Source: Lachnospiraceae bacterium (GTDB lineage Bacteria > Bacillota > Clostridia > Lachnospirales > Lachnospiraceae). From it: 33,256 bases of DNA. Below the pieces are notes generated by a model, which did no database searches, had not been told where the DNA came from, and saw nothing but the letters and a program-made list of their open reading frames with translations. Within the stretch, counting starts at the first letter, position 1; each line of letters starts with the position of its first letter. Positions 15,569 to 23,407 of the stretch are shown here, one piece after another. The translations under genes were made by a program, and so were the position numbers. The stretch is taken from the NCBI GenBank assembly GCA_017453865.1, contig JAFTEC010000064.1, forward strand, positions 1 through 33,256, written 5' to 3'.

Positions 15569-16542
15569 AGCCTTCTCACAAACTCTCCCATTGGCGAATC
15601 TGCCAGAGAATACAGATTTCCGTTAAGCTCGTTCATAAAGGGAATTCTTATCTCACGTGTCTTTTCCAGGATCTCTCCCTGCTCCATTATCCTCAGCATT
15701 GCTTCATACTGTTCAAGCTTTGCCTTCGACACCGTGTCCTCCCTTACCGGCATATATATGATATTTGCTGCCTGAAGTATATCCAGAAATCCGCTTACGG
15801 AATCGGAAAGGTCTACAATGATCTTTGAGTAATCACAGCAGCAGAGCTCATTAAAGAGTATCACCCAGGCTTCGCGGTTTACCGAGAGTATATCGAGGGG
15901 CGATATGACCGGAGGTATGTAATCCATAAGTCCTGCCTTTTCCACCATGCTTGCCAGCTTACAGGGGAAATTCCTCTTTTTCTGATCTATGTAGAACAAA
16001 AGATCCGACAGATCGCTCATATAGTTTTTCTGAAGCAGCTGGTTGAATCCCGAGAACTCTTCGAGACTTACGAACAGCGTTTTCTCTCTTTCCGAAAGGA
16101 CCTCCCCCAGGGCGAAGGCAAAAGATGTTCTGAAGCTTCTTCTTATGGGTGAATAAACGGCTATTATCTCAGTATCCACGCTGTTTATGATGCCGGCCTC
16201 TGCCAATGGCTGTTCGGCGTAATAACACATAACCTCCCGCATGATATTTTCCGAAGACTGGTATTTACAGATCGACTTATGCCCCCGGCTGTCCCTTGCG
16301 CTGTCATTTTCCGAAAGGACCATCATTTCACCGGTATCACAGGCCTCTATGTCATCATCCACGTCGTCCTCCGGGATCAGCAGGATATCAATGCTGTTTA
16401 CCCTGATAAAATCCTTCAGGAGCTCCTTATCCGTGAAGCCCTGGATCTCCAAAGGCACCGACCGGCTGTCGCTCATATAGCTCATAAGCTTTGTGACGTA
16501 TTCTTCGTCAGGATCAAATACCGCTAGTGTGTTTTTTTTCAT
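15565..16542 (-). CDS. tadZ: TadZ/CpaE-like protein with degenerate nucleotide-binding loop
   Basis: 325 residues. Residues 1 to about 110 have a receiver-like alternation (LAVFDPDEEY, IDILLIPEDD). Residues about 130-325 resemble the ParA/MinD-like ATPase half of TadZ, which places the pilus machine in the cell. The Walker A loop expected after the IIAVYSP strand is replaced by IRRSFRTSFA, with no GK[ST]; the later KIIVDLSD strand is retained. It may therefore bind nucleotide poorly or act as a non-hydrolysing localisation factor. Identification rests on fold pattern and on position directly before tadA. AAAGGGAG precedes the ATG. Confidence 0.78.
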   Translation of the reverse strand: MKKNTLAVFDPDEEYVTKLMSYMSDSRSVPLEIQGFTDKELLKDFIRVNSIDILLIPEDDVDDDIEACDTGEMMVLSENDSARDSRGHKSICKYQSSENIMREVMCYYAEQPLAEAGIINSVDTEIIAVYSPIRRSFRTSFAFALGEVLSEREKTLFVSLEEFSGFNQLLQKNYMSDLSDLLFYIDQKKRNFPCKLASMVEKAGLMDYIPPVISPLDILSVNREAWVILFNELCCCDYSKIIVDLSDSVSGFLDILQAANIIYMPVREDTVSKAKLEQYEAMLRIMEQGEILEKTREIRIPFMNELNGNLYSLADSPMGEFVRRL

Positions 16543-16566
16543 TTTTCTCCCTTTCTGTAAGATCCT

Positions 16567-16977
16567 TCACCTCAGGCTCAGGATTATCCCCATGCTTACC
16601 GGCAGTGCCATAGGGATCCTTGCATCCCTCAGCCTGCCGCTTTTCACCGCATAATACATAAGCAGTACTATGCTGAATATCGTTATCGGGATCAGTGATC
16701 TTTCCATCACCTCGTGTCCCGTATACACCGCTGCCGCCATTATGAATTTGATGTCCCCGGCTCCCAGATATCCTCCCGCGTAAAATGCATACAGCAGAAG
16801 AAATACCGCGAGGGCCGTAAGCATTCCGTCCGCCGCCCCTCTGACGCCTCTTTCCAGAAGTGCAGAGGCAAGGCCCAGTATAAATCCGAAAATTATGTGG
16901 AGATTGTCAATGTAACGTGCTTTCAGATCTGTAAGGGATGCGGCGACAAGGAACAGGAAAAGAACCGGTCTTCCCAT
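16567..16977 (-). CDS. Prepilin peptidase, A24/TadV-CpaA type (first gene of the Tad operon)
   Basis: 136 residues, integral membrane. The catalytic Asp residues are in ASLTDLKARYIDN and GAGDIKF (GxGD), the pattern of Flp prepilin peptidases. GGAGG lies five bases before the ATG. It heads the 13-gene Tad operon, which runs to 5221 with gaps never above about 105 bases. A second short prepilin peptidase lies further down the operon. Confidence 0.9.
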   Translation of the reverse strand: MGRPVLFLFLVAASLTDLKARYIDNLHIIFGFILGLASALLERGVRGAADGMLTALAVFLLLYAFYAGGYLGAGDIKFIMAAAVYTGHEVMERSLIPITIFSIVLLMYYAVKSGRLRDARIPMALPVSMGIILSLR

Positions 16978-17086
16978 ATCGTCCTCCGTGAAAACAGATA
17001 TTTGTAAAAAAAGAATTTCTGCCGAAACGGCAATTACGAACTTAAGAAAAATCGAAAAAATTGAATTTTAAGAACGTGAAATGGAT
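16978..17086 (-). other. Leader region of the Tad operon with small hairpin and T run
   Basis: On the minus strand a 5-bp stem, TGCCG (17032-17028) with CGGCA (17024-17020) and a three-base loop, is followed by seven bases and seven T (17012-17006) before the operon's ribosome binding site. The spacing is not that of a classic terminator, but it could be an attenuator. No convincing promoter could be assigned here; the region is AT-rich. Confidence 0.3.
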
Positions 17087-17129
17087 AATACACCAATCGG
17101 GCCGGTTTGTCCAGCCCGATTGGTGTATT
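17087..17129. terminator. 16-bp perfect hairpin, likely terminator after the wall-binding-repeat gene
   Basis: Positions 17087-17102 pair perfectly with 17114-17129 (stem aatacaccaatcgggc, 11-base loop). It lies 55 bases beyond the minus-strand gene ending at 17185 and before the Tad operon. T tracts are weak on both sides (TATTTATTTC on plus, TATCCATTTC on minus), so the terminator role is probable, not certain. Confidence 0.6.
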
Positions 17130-17184
17130 TATTTCTATACAATTTGTGTCGGTTCGTGTCCGCTATGACGGTTCACCATTTGCG

Positions 17185-17607
17185 TCATCTCTGTCCCGTC
17201 GTTGCAGGTACCGGCTGTACGGGTACCGGAGCGATCACCGGAACTCCCGCTGAATTGATAGTGGTTGCCGGCGCAACCGGTACGGCAGGATCCATAAGTG
17301 TTGCTGTACCCTCATACGTAAGACCCCACAGATGGTTATCGATCACATAAAATCCCAGAAGCATATTGCCGTTACCATCGAAGCACCACTTCTGATTTCC
17401 TACGGAGATCCAGGCATTCTTGATATACTGGCCGTTCGGCTGGATATATTTTATCCCGTCGTTAATAAACTTGAAGCCGATGCTGGTGTGTGCGGAATAC
17501 GCCAAAGGATCTACCTTGGGAGCCGCAGCAGCAAAAGCCGTTCCTCCTGCCCCCATTGCGGCCGTGATCAGTACCACAGAAAAAATAATAGCCTTCAGTC
17601 CTTTCAT
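17185..17607 (-). CDS. Small secreted protein with cell-wall-binding-type repeats
   Basis: 140 residues. An N-terminal signal peptide (MKGLKAII, hydrophobic core, AFAAAA near residue 28) precedes about 60 residues resembling choline/cell-wall-binding repeats: GIKYIQPNGQYIKNAWIS, then NQKWCFDGNGNMLLGFY. The alternation of Trp/Tyr and Gly-Asn turns is typical. The C-terminus is a Pro/Val/Ala/Thr-rich tail (VPVAPATT...VPVQPVPATT), probably unstructured or wall-spanning. There is no enzyme domain, so it may be a wall-attached decoration or a partner of another surface protein. It has its own promoter; a hairpin (17622-17637) is at the start of its message and AAAGGGG precedes the ATG. Confidence 0.78.
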   Translation of the reverse strand: MKGLKAIIFSVVLITAAMGAGGTAFAAAAPKVDPLAYSAHTSIGFKFINDGIKYIQPNGQYIKNAWISVGNQKWCFDGNGNMLLGFYVIDNHLWGLTYEGTATLMDPAVPVAPATTINSAGVPVIAPVPVQPVPATTGQR

Positions 17608-17644
17608 AGTTTCCCCTTTCTCCGCCGTTCTCGGCGGTAAAGCT

Positions 17645-17673
17645 ATTTTACCATAAAACCCTCATATTGTCAG
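17645..17673 (-). promoter_or_regulatory. Promoter of the wall-binding-repeat gene
   Basis: On the minus strand CTGACA (17673-17668) is followed by 17 bases and TAAAAT (17650-17645) with an upstream TG (extended -10). The -35 overlaps the stop codon of the CAP gene. A GC-rich hairpin (CCGCCG/CGGCGG) lies directly downstream at about 17622-17637. Confidence 0.7.
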
Positions 17674-18152
17674 CTGCTGAACATATAAGCAACTGTGATC
17701 TTCCCATTTTCAACATGGCTTGAGATACCTATCCTGGTAAACTCCTCAAAAACCATATTGTCGTAGTGATCCGGTGACTCTACAAGACTATCGAACATAA
17801 CCCTGGCAGCCTCCGAAGCATCTTCCGTATCGGTAACATTGGACAGATTCTCGCCTCTCCATCTGTCGGCGGGTATCATCTCCACTCCCTGCTCTCCGTT
17901 GGGTCTGGTGTGGCTCCACTCCTCTGCAGCCTCGTCTGAACGGATGTTTGCAATGGAGATCAGGCTGCTGTCTATCTTCAGTGCCTTAAGTCCCAGGGAT
18001 TCCCTCAGATCATTGATATTTTGGAGCATATTATTATTAAGCGCATTTGTGTCCACCGCAGCGGACACATTTACGCAGAAAAGCATGGTGAAGAAAACGG
18101 TCAAGAAAAGTATTCTTTTAGAGAGAGAAAACAGCTTTTTCACAGCTATCAT
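17670..18152 (-). CDS. Secreted CAP-domain protein (SCP/PR-1 fold)
   Basis: 160 residues. A signal peptide (about residues 1-31, ending NVSAAV) is followed by one CAP domain of about 125 residues with the family's motifs in order: LNNNMLQNINDLRESLGL, ANIRSDEAAEEWSHTRPNG, GENLS and ESPDHYDNM. Bacterial CAP proteins are exported; their biochemical role is mostly unknown, and the His/Glu cavity residues (H of SHTRP, E of GENL, H of DHYDN) are all present. The ribosome binding site AGGGG sits in one arm of a long inverted repeat (see the leader entry). The gene lies between flagellar genes and the wall-binding-repeat gene. Confidence 0.88.
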   Translation of the reverse strand: MIAVKKLFSLSKRILFLTVFFTMLFCVNVSAAVDTNALNNNMLQNINDLRESLGLKALKIDSSLISIANIRSDEAAEEWSHTRPNGEQGVEMIPADRWRGENLSNVTDTEDASEAARVMFDSLVESPDHYDNMVFEEFTRIGISSHVENGKITVAYMFSS

Positions 18153-18160
18153 GAAGAAAA

Positions 18161-18255
18161 CCCCTATGCAACCGCCGAAAGCATCACGATAAACGAAATA
18201 AAATAATTTCGCTTACTGTAATTTTAGCGCAATCAGCTTAAATTACAATAGGGGG
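18161..18255 (-). promoter_or_regulatory. Structured leader that can sequester the CAP gene's ribosome binding site
   Basis: Reading the minus strand from the fliS stop codon: arm P1 (CCCCCTAT, 18255-18248), then a stem P2 (TGTAATTT at 18247-18240 with AAATTACA at 18224-18217, extended by AGC/GCT), then a 9-bp stem P3 (18214-18206 with 18199-18191), then the closing arm ATAGGGG (18167-18161). The closing arm contains the likely ribosome binding site of the CAP gene; A and T runs outside lengthen P1 to about 11 pairs with one bulged C. A short rival stem ATGC/GCAT shares two bases with P1. I do not recognise a known riboswitch class. It could instead be a read-through terminator region. Confidence 0.5.
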
Positions 18256-18260
18256 TTTTT

Positions 18261-18722
18261 TCAGGCTATAAATCCGCGGTTTCCCATAGAGACATTTTCC
18301 TGCGCTCCGGCCCTTCCGTAGGTCAGTCCAGAATAGATGGTCTCCGTATTCCGCATAGCGGGCTCGGACGTGTCGCTGTCGGCTATCCGGTCAAAGGCAT
18401 CATGGAGCTTTCTTAAAAGCTGCTCCGCCTCATCAAGGATGCCGGCATTATGTCTGATCATAGCCTTGTCCAGTAAAAGTGATATATAGTTATAGATCCT
18501 GTATAGATAAAGCGCTATTTCCTGAGAGTAATCAAGGACGCTGCGCAGCTGGTCCGTACAGCATTTCGCATGCTGTATCCCACGTACAAAATCCTCATAT
18601 CCTTCAGCATTTCTGGCTTCCTCGAGATAGGTCAGCGCAAGCTCGTATGTTAAGACTACGATCCTTGTCCTGTTTGCCTGTGTGATCTTTAAGGTGAATT
18701 CCTTCTTCTTCTCGTCTGTCAT
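18261..18722 (-). CDS. fliS: FliS-like flagellin export chaperone
   Basis: 153 residues, close to the usual FliS length (about 130) plus a tail. The helical pattern fits FliS: TRIVVLTYELALTYLEEA at the start, LRSVLDYSQEIALYLYRIYNYISLLL in the middle, and a final helix with EAEQLLRKLHDAF. FliS binds the C-terminal disordered region of flagellin in the cytoplasm and keeps it from polymerising before export. The gene lies 15 bases after flagellin on the same strand and is surely co-transcribed. The last 30 residues (polar, Gly-rich) are extra. Confidence 0.85.
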   Translation of the reverse strand: MTDEKKKEFTLKITQANRTRIVVLTYELALTYLEEARNAEGYEDFVRGIQHAKCCTDQLRSVLDYSQEIALYLYRIYNYISLLLDKAMIRHNAGILDEAEQLLRKLHDAFDRIADSDTSEPAMRNTETIYSGLTYGRAGAQENVSMGNRGFIA

Positions 18723-18737
18723 TTATTGTCTCCTCCC

Positions 18738-20069
18738 CTACTGTATGAGCTGCAGTGCCTGCTGCGGTGCCTGATTCGCCTGTGCCAGCATTGATGTTGC
18801 CGCCTGGACCAGGATCTGCTGGCTTGCGTAATTTGTCATTTCCTCCGCCATATCCGTATCCTGTATGCGGCTCATGGCACTGCTTAAGTTCTCATTCGAG
18901 GCTGCAAGATAGCTTATGCTGTGCTCCACGCGGTTCGTGTAGGCGCCTATCTGAGCCCTGGTTGCGGACACATATTTCAGCGCATATGAAACCCTGTCTA
19001 TACTCTGCTGGGCGCTTGCCTTGGTGGTCATACGGAGATTGTCAATATCCAGTCTTTCAAGGGAGATCCTCGGAAGGGAACACTCCACCACCTCTTCCTC
19101 ATTGGCACCGATATGCAGATCCATGGCACCCTGCCCTGTAAGGGTAATATCCAGCTCCAGTCCGCTTATGTTTTCAAACTCCTTATATCTGTATCCATCG
19201 GCATCCTTGGGGATCCCTGCTGATGTTTTTTCTGTAAGCCTTTTATCAAGCCTTAAATTTATCTCTTCTCCATTATCGCCTCTTAAGGTCAGGTACTGGG
19301 TTCCGTCGCTGCAGATCTTTACGAATCCGTCCTGTTTTTTGTCCTCGCCGTCTCTTCCGTATGCTCCCTCGGAGACCCAGGTCCCGTTGTAATTCTCGGC
19401 GGGATCCGTACTGTCTCCGTAGCTAAGCTCGGAATCAAGATACTTGGGGTAGGACATCTTTTCGAGGTTCACGTCCATTATCGTCTGGGCAGGTGATGTG
19501 TCGGTCTCAACCTTTGCCTTTACCGTCAGACTGTGATTCACCGGATCAAAGGTCTCATCAAGGGTGACCTTGTATTTTCCGGCCTTTATCTTGTCGTTAT
19601 ATTCCTCTATCTGAACCATCTTCTCATTCTCACAGTATCCGTGGTTCTCAAGGTGCCCGTCGAGAAGCTTCTGTCCGTTAAGCTCTATCTGCTCCGAGAT
19701 CCTCTGGATCTCTCCGGTCAGCTGGTCCACCTCCTGCTGTATATCCGCGCGGTCACTGGCAGACATGGTGCCGTTACTTGCCTTTATTGCCAGCTCGTTC
19801 AATCTCTGCAGCATATCGTTTACTTCGTTTAAGGCGCCGTCTGCGGTCTCCAGAACAGATTTCCCCGTTGTGGCGTTTACATCGGCTCTTTCAAGAGCCG
19901 CCAGCTGCTGACGCATCCTGCCGGATATGGCATAACCCGTGGGATCGTCTCCCGCAGTGTTTATCTTGTAGCCCGATGACAGCTTTCCCGTGGATAATGA
20001 AAAAGCGGATTCATTCCTTAAGAGGACATTATTGGTGATGATGGATGTGAGATTACTGTTGATGTGCAT
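18738..20069 (-). CDS. Flagellin
   Basis: 443 residues. The conserved N-terminal D0/D1 region (SAFSLSTGKLSSGYKINTAGDDPTGYAISGRMR and LNEVNDMLQRLNELAIKASNG) and C-terminal D1/D0 region (ISYLAASNENLSSAMSRIQDTDMAEEM...QILVQAATSMLAQANQ) are intact. The central ~215 residues (about 150-345) form the variable surface domain. The start MHINSNLTSII and the end QQALQLIQ differ from the usual MRINxN... and ...LQLL, so it may be a divergent or secondary flagellin. GGAGG precedes the ATG by six bases, and the start overlaps the upstream gene by 17 bases. A SigD-type promoter lies inside the upstream gene. FliS follows. Confidence 0.95.
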   Translation of the reverse strand: MHINSNLTSIITNNVLLRNESAFSLSTGKLSSGYKINTAGDDPTGYAISGRMRQQLAALERADVNATTGKSVLETADGALNEVNDMLQRLNELAIKASNGTMSASDRADIQQEVDQLTGEIQRISEQIELNGQKLLDGHLENHGYCENEKMVQIEEYNDKIKAGKYKVTLDETFDPVNHSLTVKAKVETDTSPAQTIMDVNLEKMSYPKYLDSELSYGDSTDPAENYNGTWVSEGAYGRDGEDKKQDGFVKICSDGTQYLTLRGDNGEEINLRLDKRLTEKTSAGIPKDADGYRYKEFENISGLELDITLTGQGAMDLHIGANEEEVVECSLPRISLERLDIDNLRMTTKASAQQSIDRVSYALKYVSATRAQIGAYTNRVEHSISYLAASNENLSSAMSRIQDTDMAEEMTNYASQQILVQAATSMLAQANQAPQQALQLIQ

Positions 20070-23000
20070 AGAATACCTCCGTTAAAAATATCTTCGCTGT
20101 CCTGTATAAAACAGCGGGGCTGTTTCCGGCATCCATGCTCTCTGACCCGCCTGATCCTCCGTCCGTCCCTGACGGAGCCTGATTCCTGCTTCCTATGGAA
20201 GTTATATCGGCAGTTTCCGGGATTCTGTTTATATCCCGGGACAAAGACTTTTCAAAAAATATCCCCTCTCTCCTTATCCCTGCCTCGTCAAGAGCTGCGA
20301 AAAATCTCTCTGAAACCGCGCTTAGCCTCTCTCTCCCGCTTTCGATGGAGGAAGAAGCAATACCCTTTACCGCATCCTTCGAAAGCGTGAATTCCGCATA
20401 AACCTGGCCGAGCTCCTCCGTTTCAAAGGATATGGCGGCCTTTGATTCCCCTGTGCCTCTTACTATCTTCAGGTTTACGGAGAAAAAGCGTCCGTCACTC
20501 TCCATAGGGATCTCATAATTCTCCTCCCGGGACAGGGCCTTCGCAACGGTCAGTCTCCGGTTAAGGCTCTGAAGGCTCTTCAGATCCACATAGCTTTCCG
20601 CGTTGACAGAGGCATCTCTAATAAGCTCCTCCATCTCCTCCGTCATTTCTCCGTATGCTTCCTTAAGGGCATCCCCCGTATCTCCGCTCTCCGCTCTGTC
20701 TTCATCCATTTTTTCGAGCAGCTTCTCCGAGCGTCTCTTTATGCTTTCCCTTATATTTCCGCCAAGCAAGGCCATAAGCTCATTAAGAAAAGCACCCCTG
20801 TCATTCATCAGCGAATCCATGGCGATCACGTTTTCCGGCGTTATCTCCTGTCCATAACGGAGAAGCATTTCGTAGACCTTATCGTCCTTTTCCGCAGCTG
20901 CCCTTATTTCCTCCGCTTCCGCAGCACTGAGTTCCTCCTCTGCTGAAGGTCCTGTCTCAATGTTTACATTCTCCGCCTTCCGCTCTCCCGAATGAGAATC
21001 ACTTCTTCTCACTATGTCCAGAATGTCTTCAAGCGTCGTCTCCTCATCAGACAGCGGAGCGCCCATAAGCTTTTCCGGTGACAGGCTGTCATAAAGCTCG
21101 TGTAAAAGGTTTTGCCGGTATTGCTGCTCCGTTCCCCTTCCCTCGTCTCCTTCATTCCGGAAGGCTGTACCTATCTGGGCATCGATCTTCAGATTACGGG
21201 AGGCATCCTCGGAAGCGGTCAGACCTCCGAAATCATTATCCACGCTGAAATCCATATGGCCTCTGCCTCTGATCCTAAGCTCGGTTAAGAGGTTTTTTAG
21301 TGACAGCTCCTTTCCGCTCTGCAGAAGAGAGCCTATGACCGCACCGTCACTATTCTCGATCTGCCTTAAAAGCCTGAATATCCCGATATAGGACTCTGCT
21401 TCATCATCGGATATCTCATTATTTCTCTCGAGCTTAAAAAGATACTCGCTGAATTTCTCGTTTTCCCCTTCAAGACCCTGCATATCGGAGATCCTGTCAA
21501 TAAGCTCCTGCATATCGGTCTTTAAGGGATTTACTCCCTCCCTTATAAGGGAAACCGCCGCCGCTCCGGTGAGACGGTTAATAAGCGTCCTTACGGTCTG
21601 GTCCGCATTTTTTACGGCAGAGATATTTCCCTCTGTGATCTCCATACTGTTATATCCAAGGATCCTTACCGCCCTTAAGTTTTCTTCCGTTTCCTTTATT
21701 CCCAGCTCATGCAGCAGCTCTCCCGCATTCCGGAAAGCATCTCCTATCCGGTCCCCGAGATCTGCCCTTACCTCCGTACCTACTGCTTCATAGGTCTGAC
21801 CCGCCGCCTCAAACCTGGATCTAAGCCGGTTTCCGGCTTCGTAAACATCATTAACGGTGAAGGCTTCCGCTGAGGAAAAGCCGCCGATCACCGCAGCCGG
21901 CATATTCCGTATCTCGGCGGTCTTGAAGAGGGTTTCCTCCGCGAGGCTTATACTCTCCTCTACCGTCAGCTTATCATTCCCGCCATCCTTCATAAACAGG
22001 GCGTGATAGAAGGCACGCTCCTTAATTTTAAGCTCATCAACCCTTTCCGACAGCTCCTCCGTATCCAGCGTAAAGCCGTTGTCGGCTTCAAGGCTCCTGT
22101 TTGCTTCGATATTCATCCGGAGTCTGGTCTCATTTAAGACCCTCTCATTTTTTGTCCTGCTGTAGCCCTTTATAAGATAAGCATTTCCTGCGCTCTCCCC
22201 ACGGGACAGGGCGCTGCTTATCTCCTCCATAAGATCCCCTGCCTTAAGGGGGAAGGAAAGATTTTTCAGATCCTCATAGAGATTCAGGGTTTCGGGGTTT
22301 AAGGCAAAGCCCTCCCTGATAAGGTATTCCGCGTCCTTTTTTATCTCATCGTCTGCCTTTAAGCCGGACTCCCCGATGATACTGTCTATGCTTTCGGAAA
22401 GTGCCTTAAGATCATCACTTTCCGCGATCTCTGCCATATAACCGGTGCCCTCATTATCGAAATAACCCCTGGCGCCGCCGGAGCCCTCTCCCGAGCCGGA
22501 GTGCTCAGCGAGATAGACATTCTCCACCGTGGGCTCCGCCCCGTTTGACAGCATATATTCAATGCTCCCCTGATCCGGCATTTCCGTCTTTGCCGCTGTA
22601 TCAAAGGCCTGTACGGCATCTCTTATATTCGCATCAGTCACCGGAAGATCCGCGCTTTCAAGACCTGATGCAATGAAATCCTGTAACGCTTCTTCATCCT
22701 TTAATATTTCACTGCTTACGGGAGTATTGTCCGTAATGGCATTTGCGGCCGCCACGCTTCCCGTGATCTTCGCCGCCGTTTCCCTGTCAACGGTATCGGT
22801 AAAGCCCGCAACATTTACGCCTGACCGGGCAAGAATAACCTTTATCCTGTCGAGACCCGTAACGGCCTCTGCGCTGTTCATCCGTCCGGGATGGTAGCCC
22901 TCCTCCTTCATAGCCCGGAAGTCCTTATCCGACATGGTATTTGACATCACTGCCATATAATTATGCGCGTTTTTTGCATCAAAGGAATTGATATCATCTG

Positions 23001-23217
23001 CAAGACCGCTTTTTTCGGCCTTTATTCCCTTCTGCTTTCCCACACCCTTGAAGCCGTGGGCTGCATTCTTACCCTCGCCGATATCCATTACGATCCCGTT
23101 GTCCTTGATCCTGCCGGCATTGTCGGCGCCGTATGCCTTCATCATACGGGGATTCTCTGCTATCCTGTTATTTTCCTTTGCTGTGGATTGTGTCTCTGTC
23201 TGAAAGCTGATGTGCAT
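20053..23217 (-). CDS. Large DUF6240/FliK-like flagellar protein
   Basis: 1054 residues from ATG 23217 (MHISFQTE); a TTG 29 codons upstream is open but less likely, and neither has a clear ribosome binding site. Most of the protein is polar and helical and repeats a degenerate motif: a short helix, Gly, a few residues, then T-x-E-N-V/L (for example GAEPTVENVYLAEHSG, GQEITPENVIAMDSL, GKELSLKNLLTELR). I associate this with DUF6240-type proteins near flagellar genes in Lachnospiraceae. The last ~120 residues (VNLKIVRGTGESKAAISF, ELGQVYAEFTL, RFFAALDEAGI) resemble the C-terminal domain of the hook-length protein FliK. No signal peptide is visible. It precedes flagellin with a 17-base overlap. A hook-length or export-switch role is an inference. 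Confidence 0.7.
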   Translation of the reverse strand: MHISFQTETQSTAKENNRIAENPRMMKAYGADNAGRIKDNGIVMDIGEGKNAAHGFKGVGKQKGIKAEKSGLADDINSFDAKNAHNYMAVMSNTMSDKDFRAMKEEGYHPGRMNSAEAVTGLDRIKVILARSGVNVAGFTDTVDRETAAKITGSVAAANAITDNTPVSSEILKDEEALQDFIASGLESADLPVTDANIRDAVQAFDTAAKTEMPDQGSIEYMLSNGAEPTVENVYLAEHSGSGEGSGGARGYFDNEGTGYMAEIAESDDLKALSESIDSIIGESGLKADDEIKKDAEYLIREGFALNPETLNLYEDLKNLSFPLKAGDLMEEISSALSRGESAGNAYLIKGYSRTKNERVLNETRLRMNIEANRSLEADNGFTLDTEELSERVDELKIKERAFYHALFMKDGGNDKLTVEESISLAEETLFKTAEIRNMPAAVIGGFSSAEAFTVNDVYEAGNRLRSRFEAAGQTYEAVGTEVRADLGDRIGDAFRNAGELLHELGIKETEENLRAVRILGYNSMEITEGNISAVKNADQTVRTLINRLTGAAAVSLIREGVNPLKTDMQELIDRISDMQGLEGENEKFSEYLFKLERNNEISDDEAESYIGIFRLLRQIENSDGAVIGSLLQSGKELSLKNLLTELRIRGRGHMDFSVDNDFGGLTASEDASRNLKIDAQIGTAFRNEGDEGRGTEQQYRQNLLHELYDSLSPEKLMGAPLSDEETTLEDILDIVRRSDSHSGERKAENVNIETGPSAEEELSAAEAEEIRAAAEKDDKVYEMLLRYGQEITPENVIAMDSLMNDRGAFLNELMALLGGNIRESIKRRSEKLLEKMDEDRAESGDTGDALKEAYGEMTEEMEELIRDASVNAESYVDLKSLQSLNRRLTVAKALSREENYEIPMESDGRFFSVNLKIVRGTGESKAAISFETEELGQVYAEFTLSKDAVKGIASSSIESGRERLSAVSERFFAALDEAGIRREGIFFEKSLSRDINRIPETADITSIGSRNQAPSGTDGGSGGSESMDAGNSPAVLYRTAKIFLTEVFYAHQQ
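20204..20231 (-). promoter_or_regulatory. SigD-type flagellin promoter inside the upstream coding sequence
   Basis: On the minus strand TAAA (20231-20228) is followed by 16 bases and GCCGATAT (20211-20204), matching the flagellar sigma factor consensus (TAAA, 14-16 bases, GCCGATAT). The start of transcription would be near 20197, giving a leader of about 128 bases before flagellin. The -10 doubles as Ala-Asp-Ile codons of the upstream protein. Confidence 0.65.
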
Positions 23218-23342
23218 ATGCTGTAAGATTACGTCCCTGCATCTATCTACCTGCGGCAAGCTCCGTTCGCCGCCCGGGTTTTTCGCCCGTAAATACTGTT
23301 TCAATGGTTATTTCGGTTGTTTCCCGTATTTTCTGAAGAGAC

Positions 23343-23379
23343 GGAAGAAAGAAAAGAACCGCCACTTTTGTGACGGTTC
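23343..23379 (-). terminator. Intrinsic terminator after the 148-residue gene
   Basis: On the minus strand GAACCGTCAC (23379-23370) pairs with GTGGCGGTTC (23365-23356) with one mismatch and a 4-base loop, followed by TTTTCTTTCTTC (23355-23344). It separates the 148-residue gene from the FliK-like gene. The remaining bases up to 23217 show no convincing promoter. Confidence 0.85.
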
Positions 23380-23407
23380 CCATATATCTTTATCACTTTG
23401 TATGTAT

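Noticed and set aside
17006-17032. Intrinsic terminator just before the Tad operon start codon
   Set aside because: The stem is only 5 bp and is separated from the T run by seven bases; listed only as a leader feature.
18153-18260. c-di-GMP riboswitch upstream of the CAP gene
   Set aside because: The region is highly structured, but the conserved c-di-GMP-I core sequences are not present, so no known class is assigned.
23218-23342. SigD promoter before the FliK-like gene
   Set aside because: An ACCGAAAT string is present but no TAAA stands at the right distance; the match is too poor.
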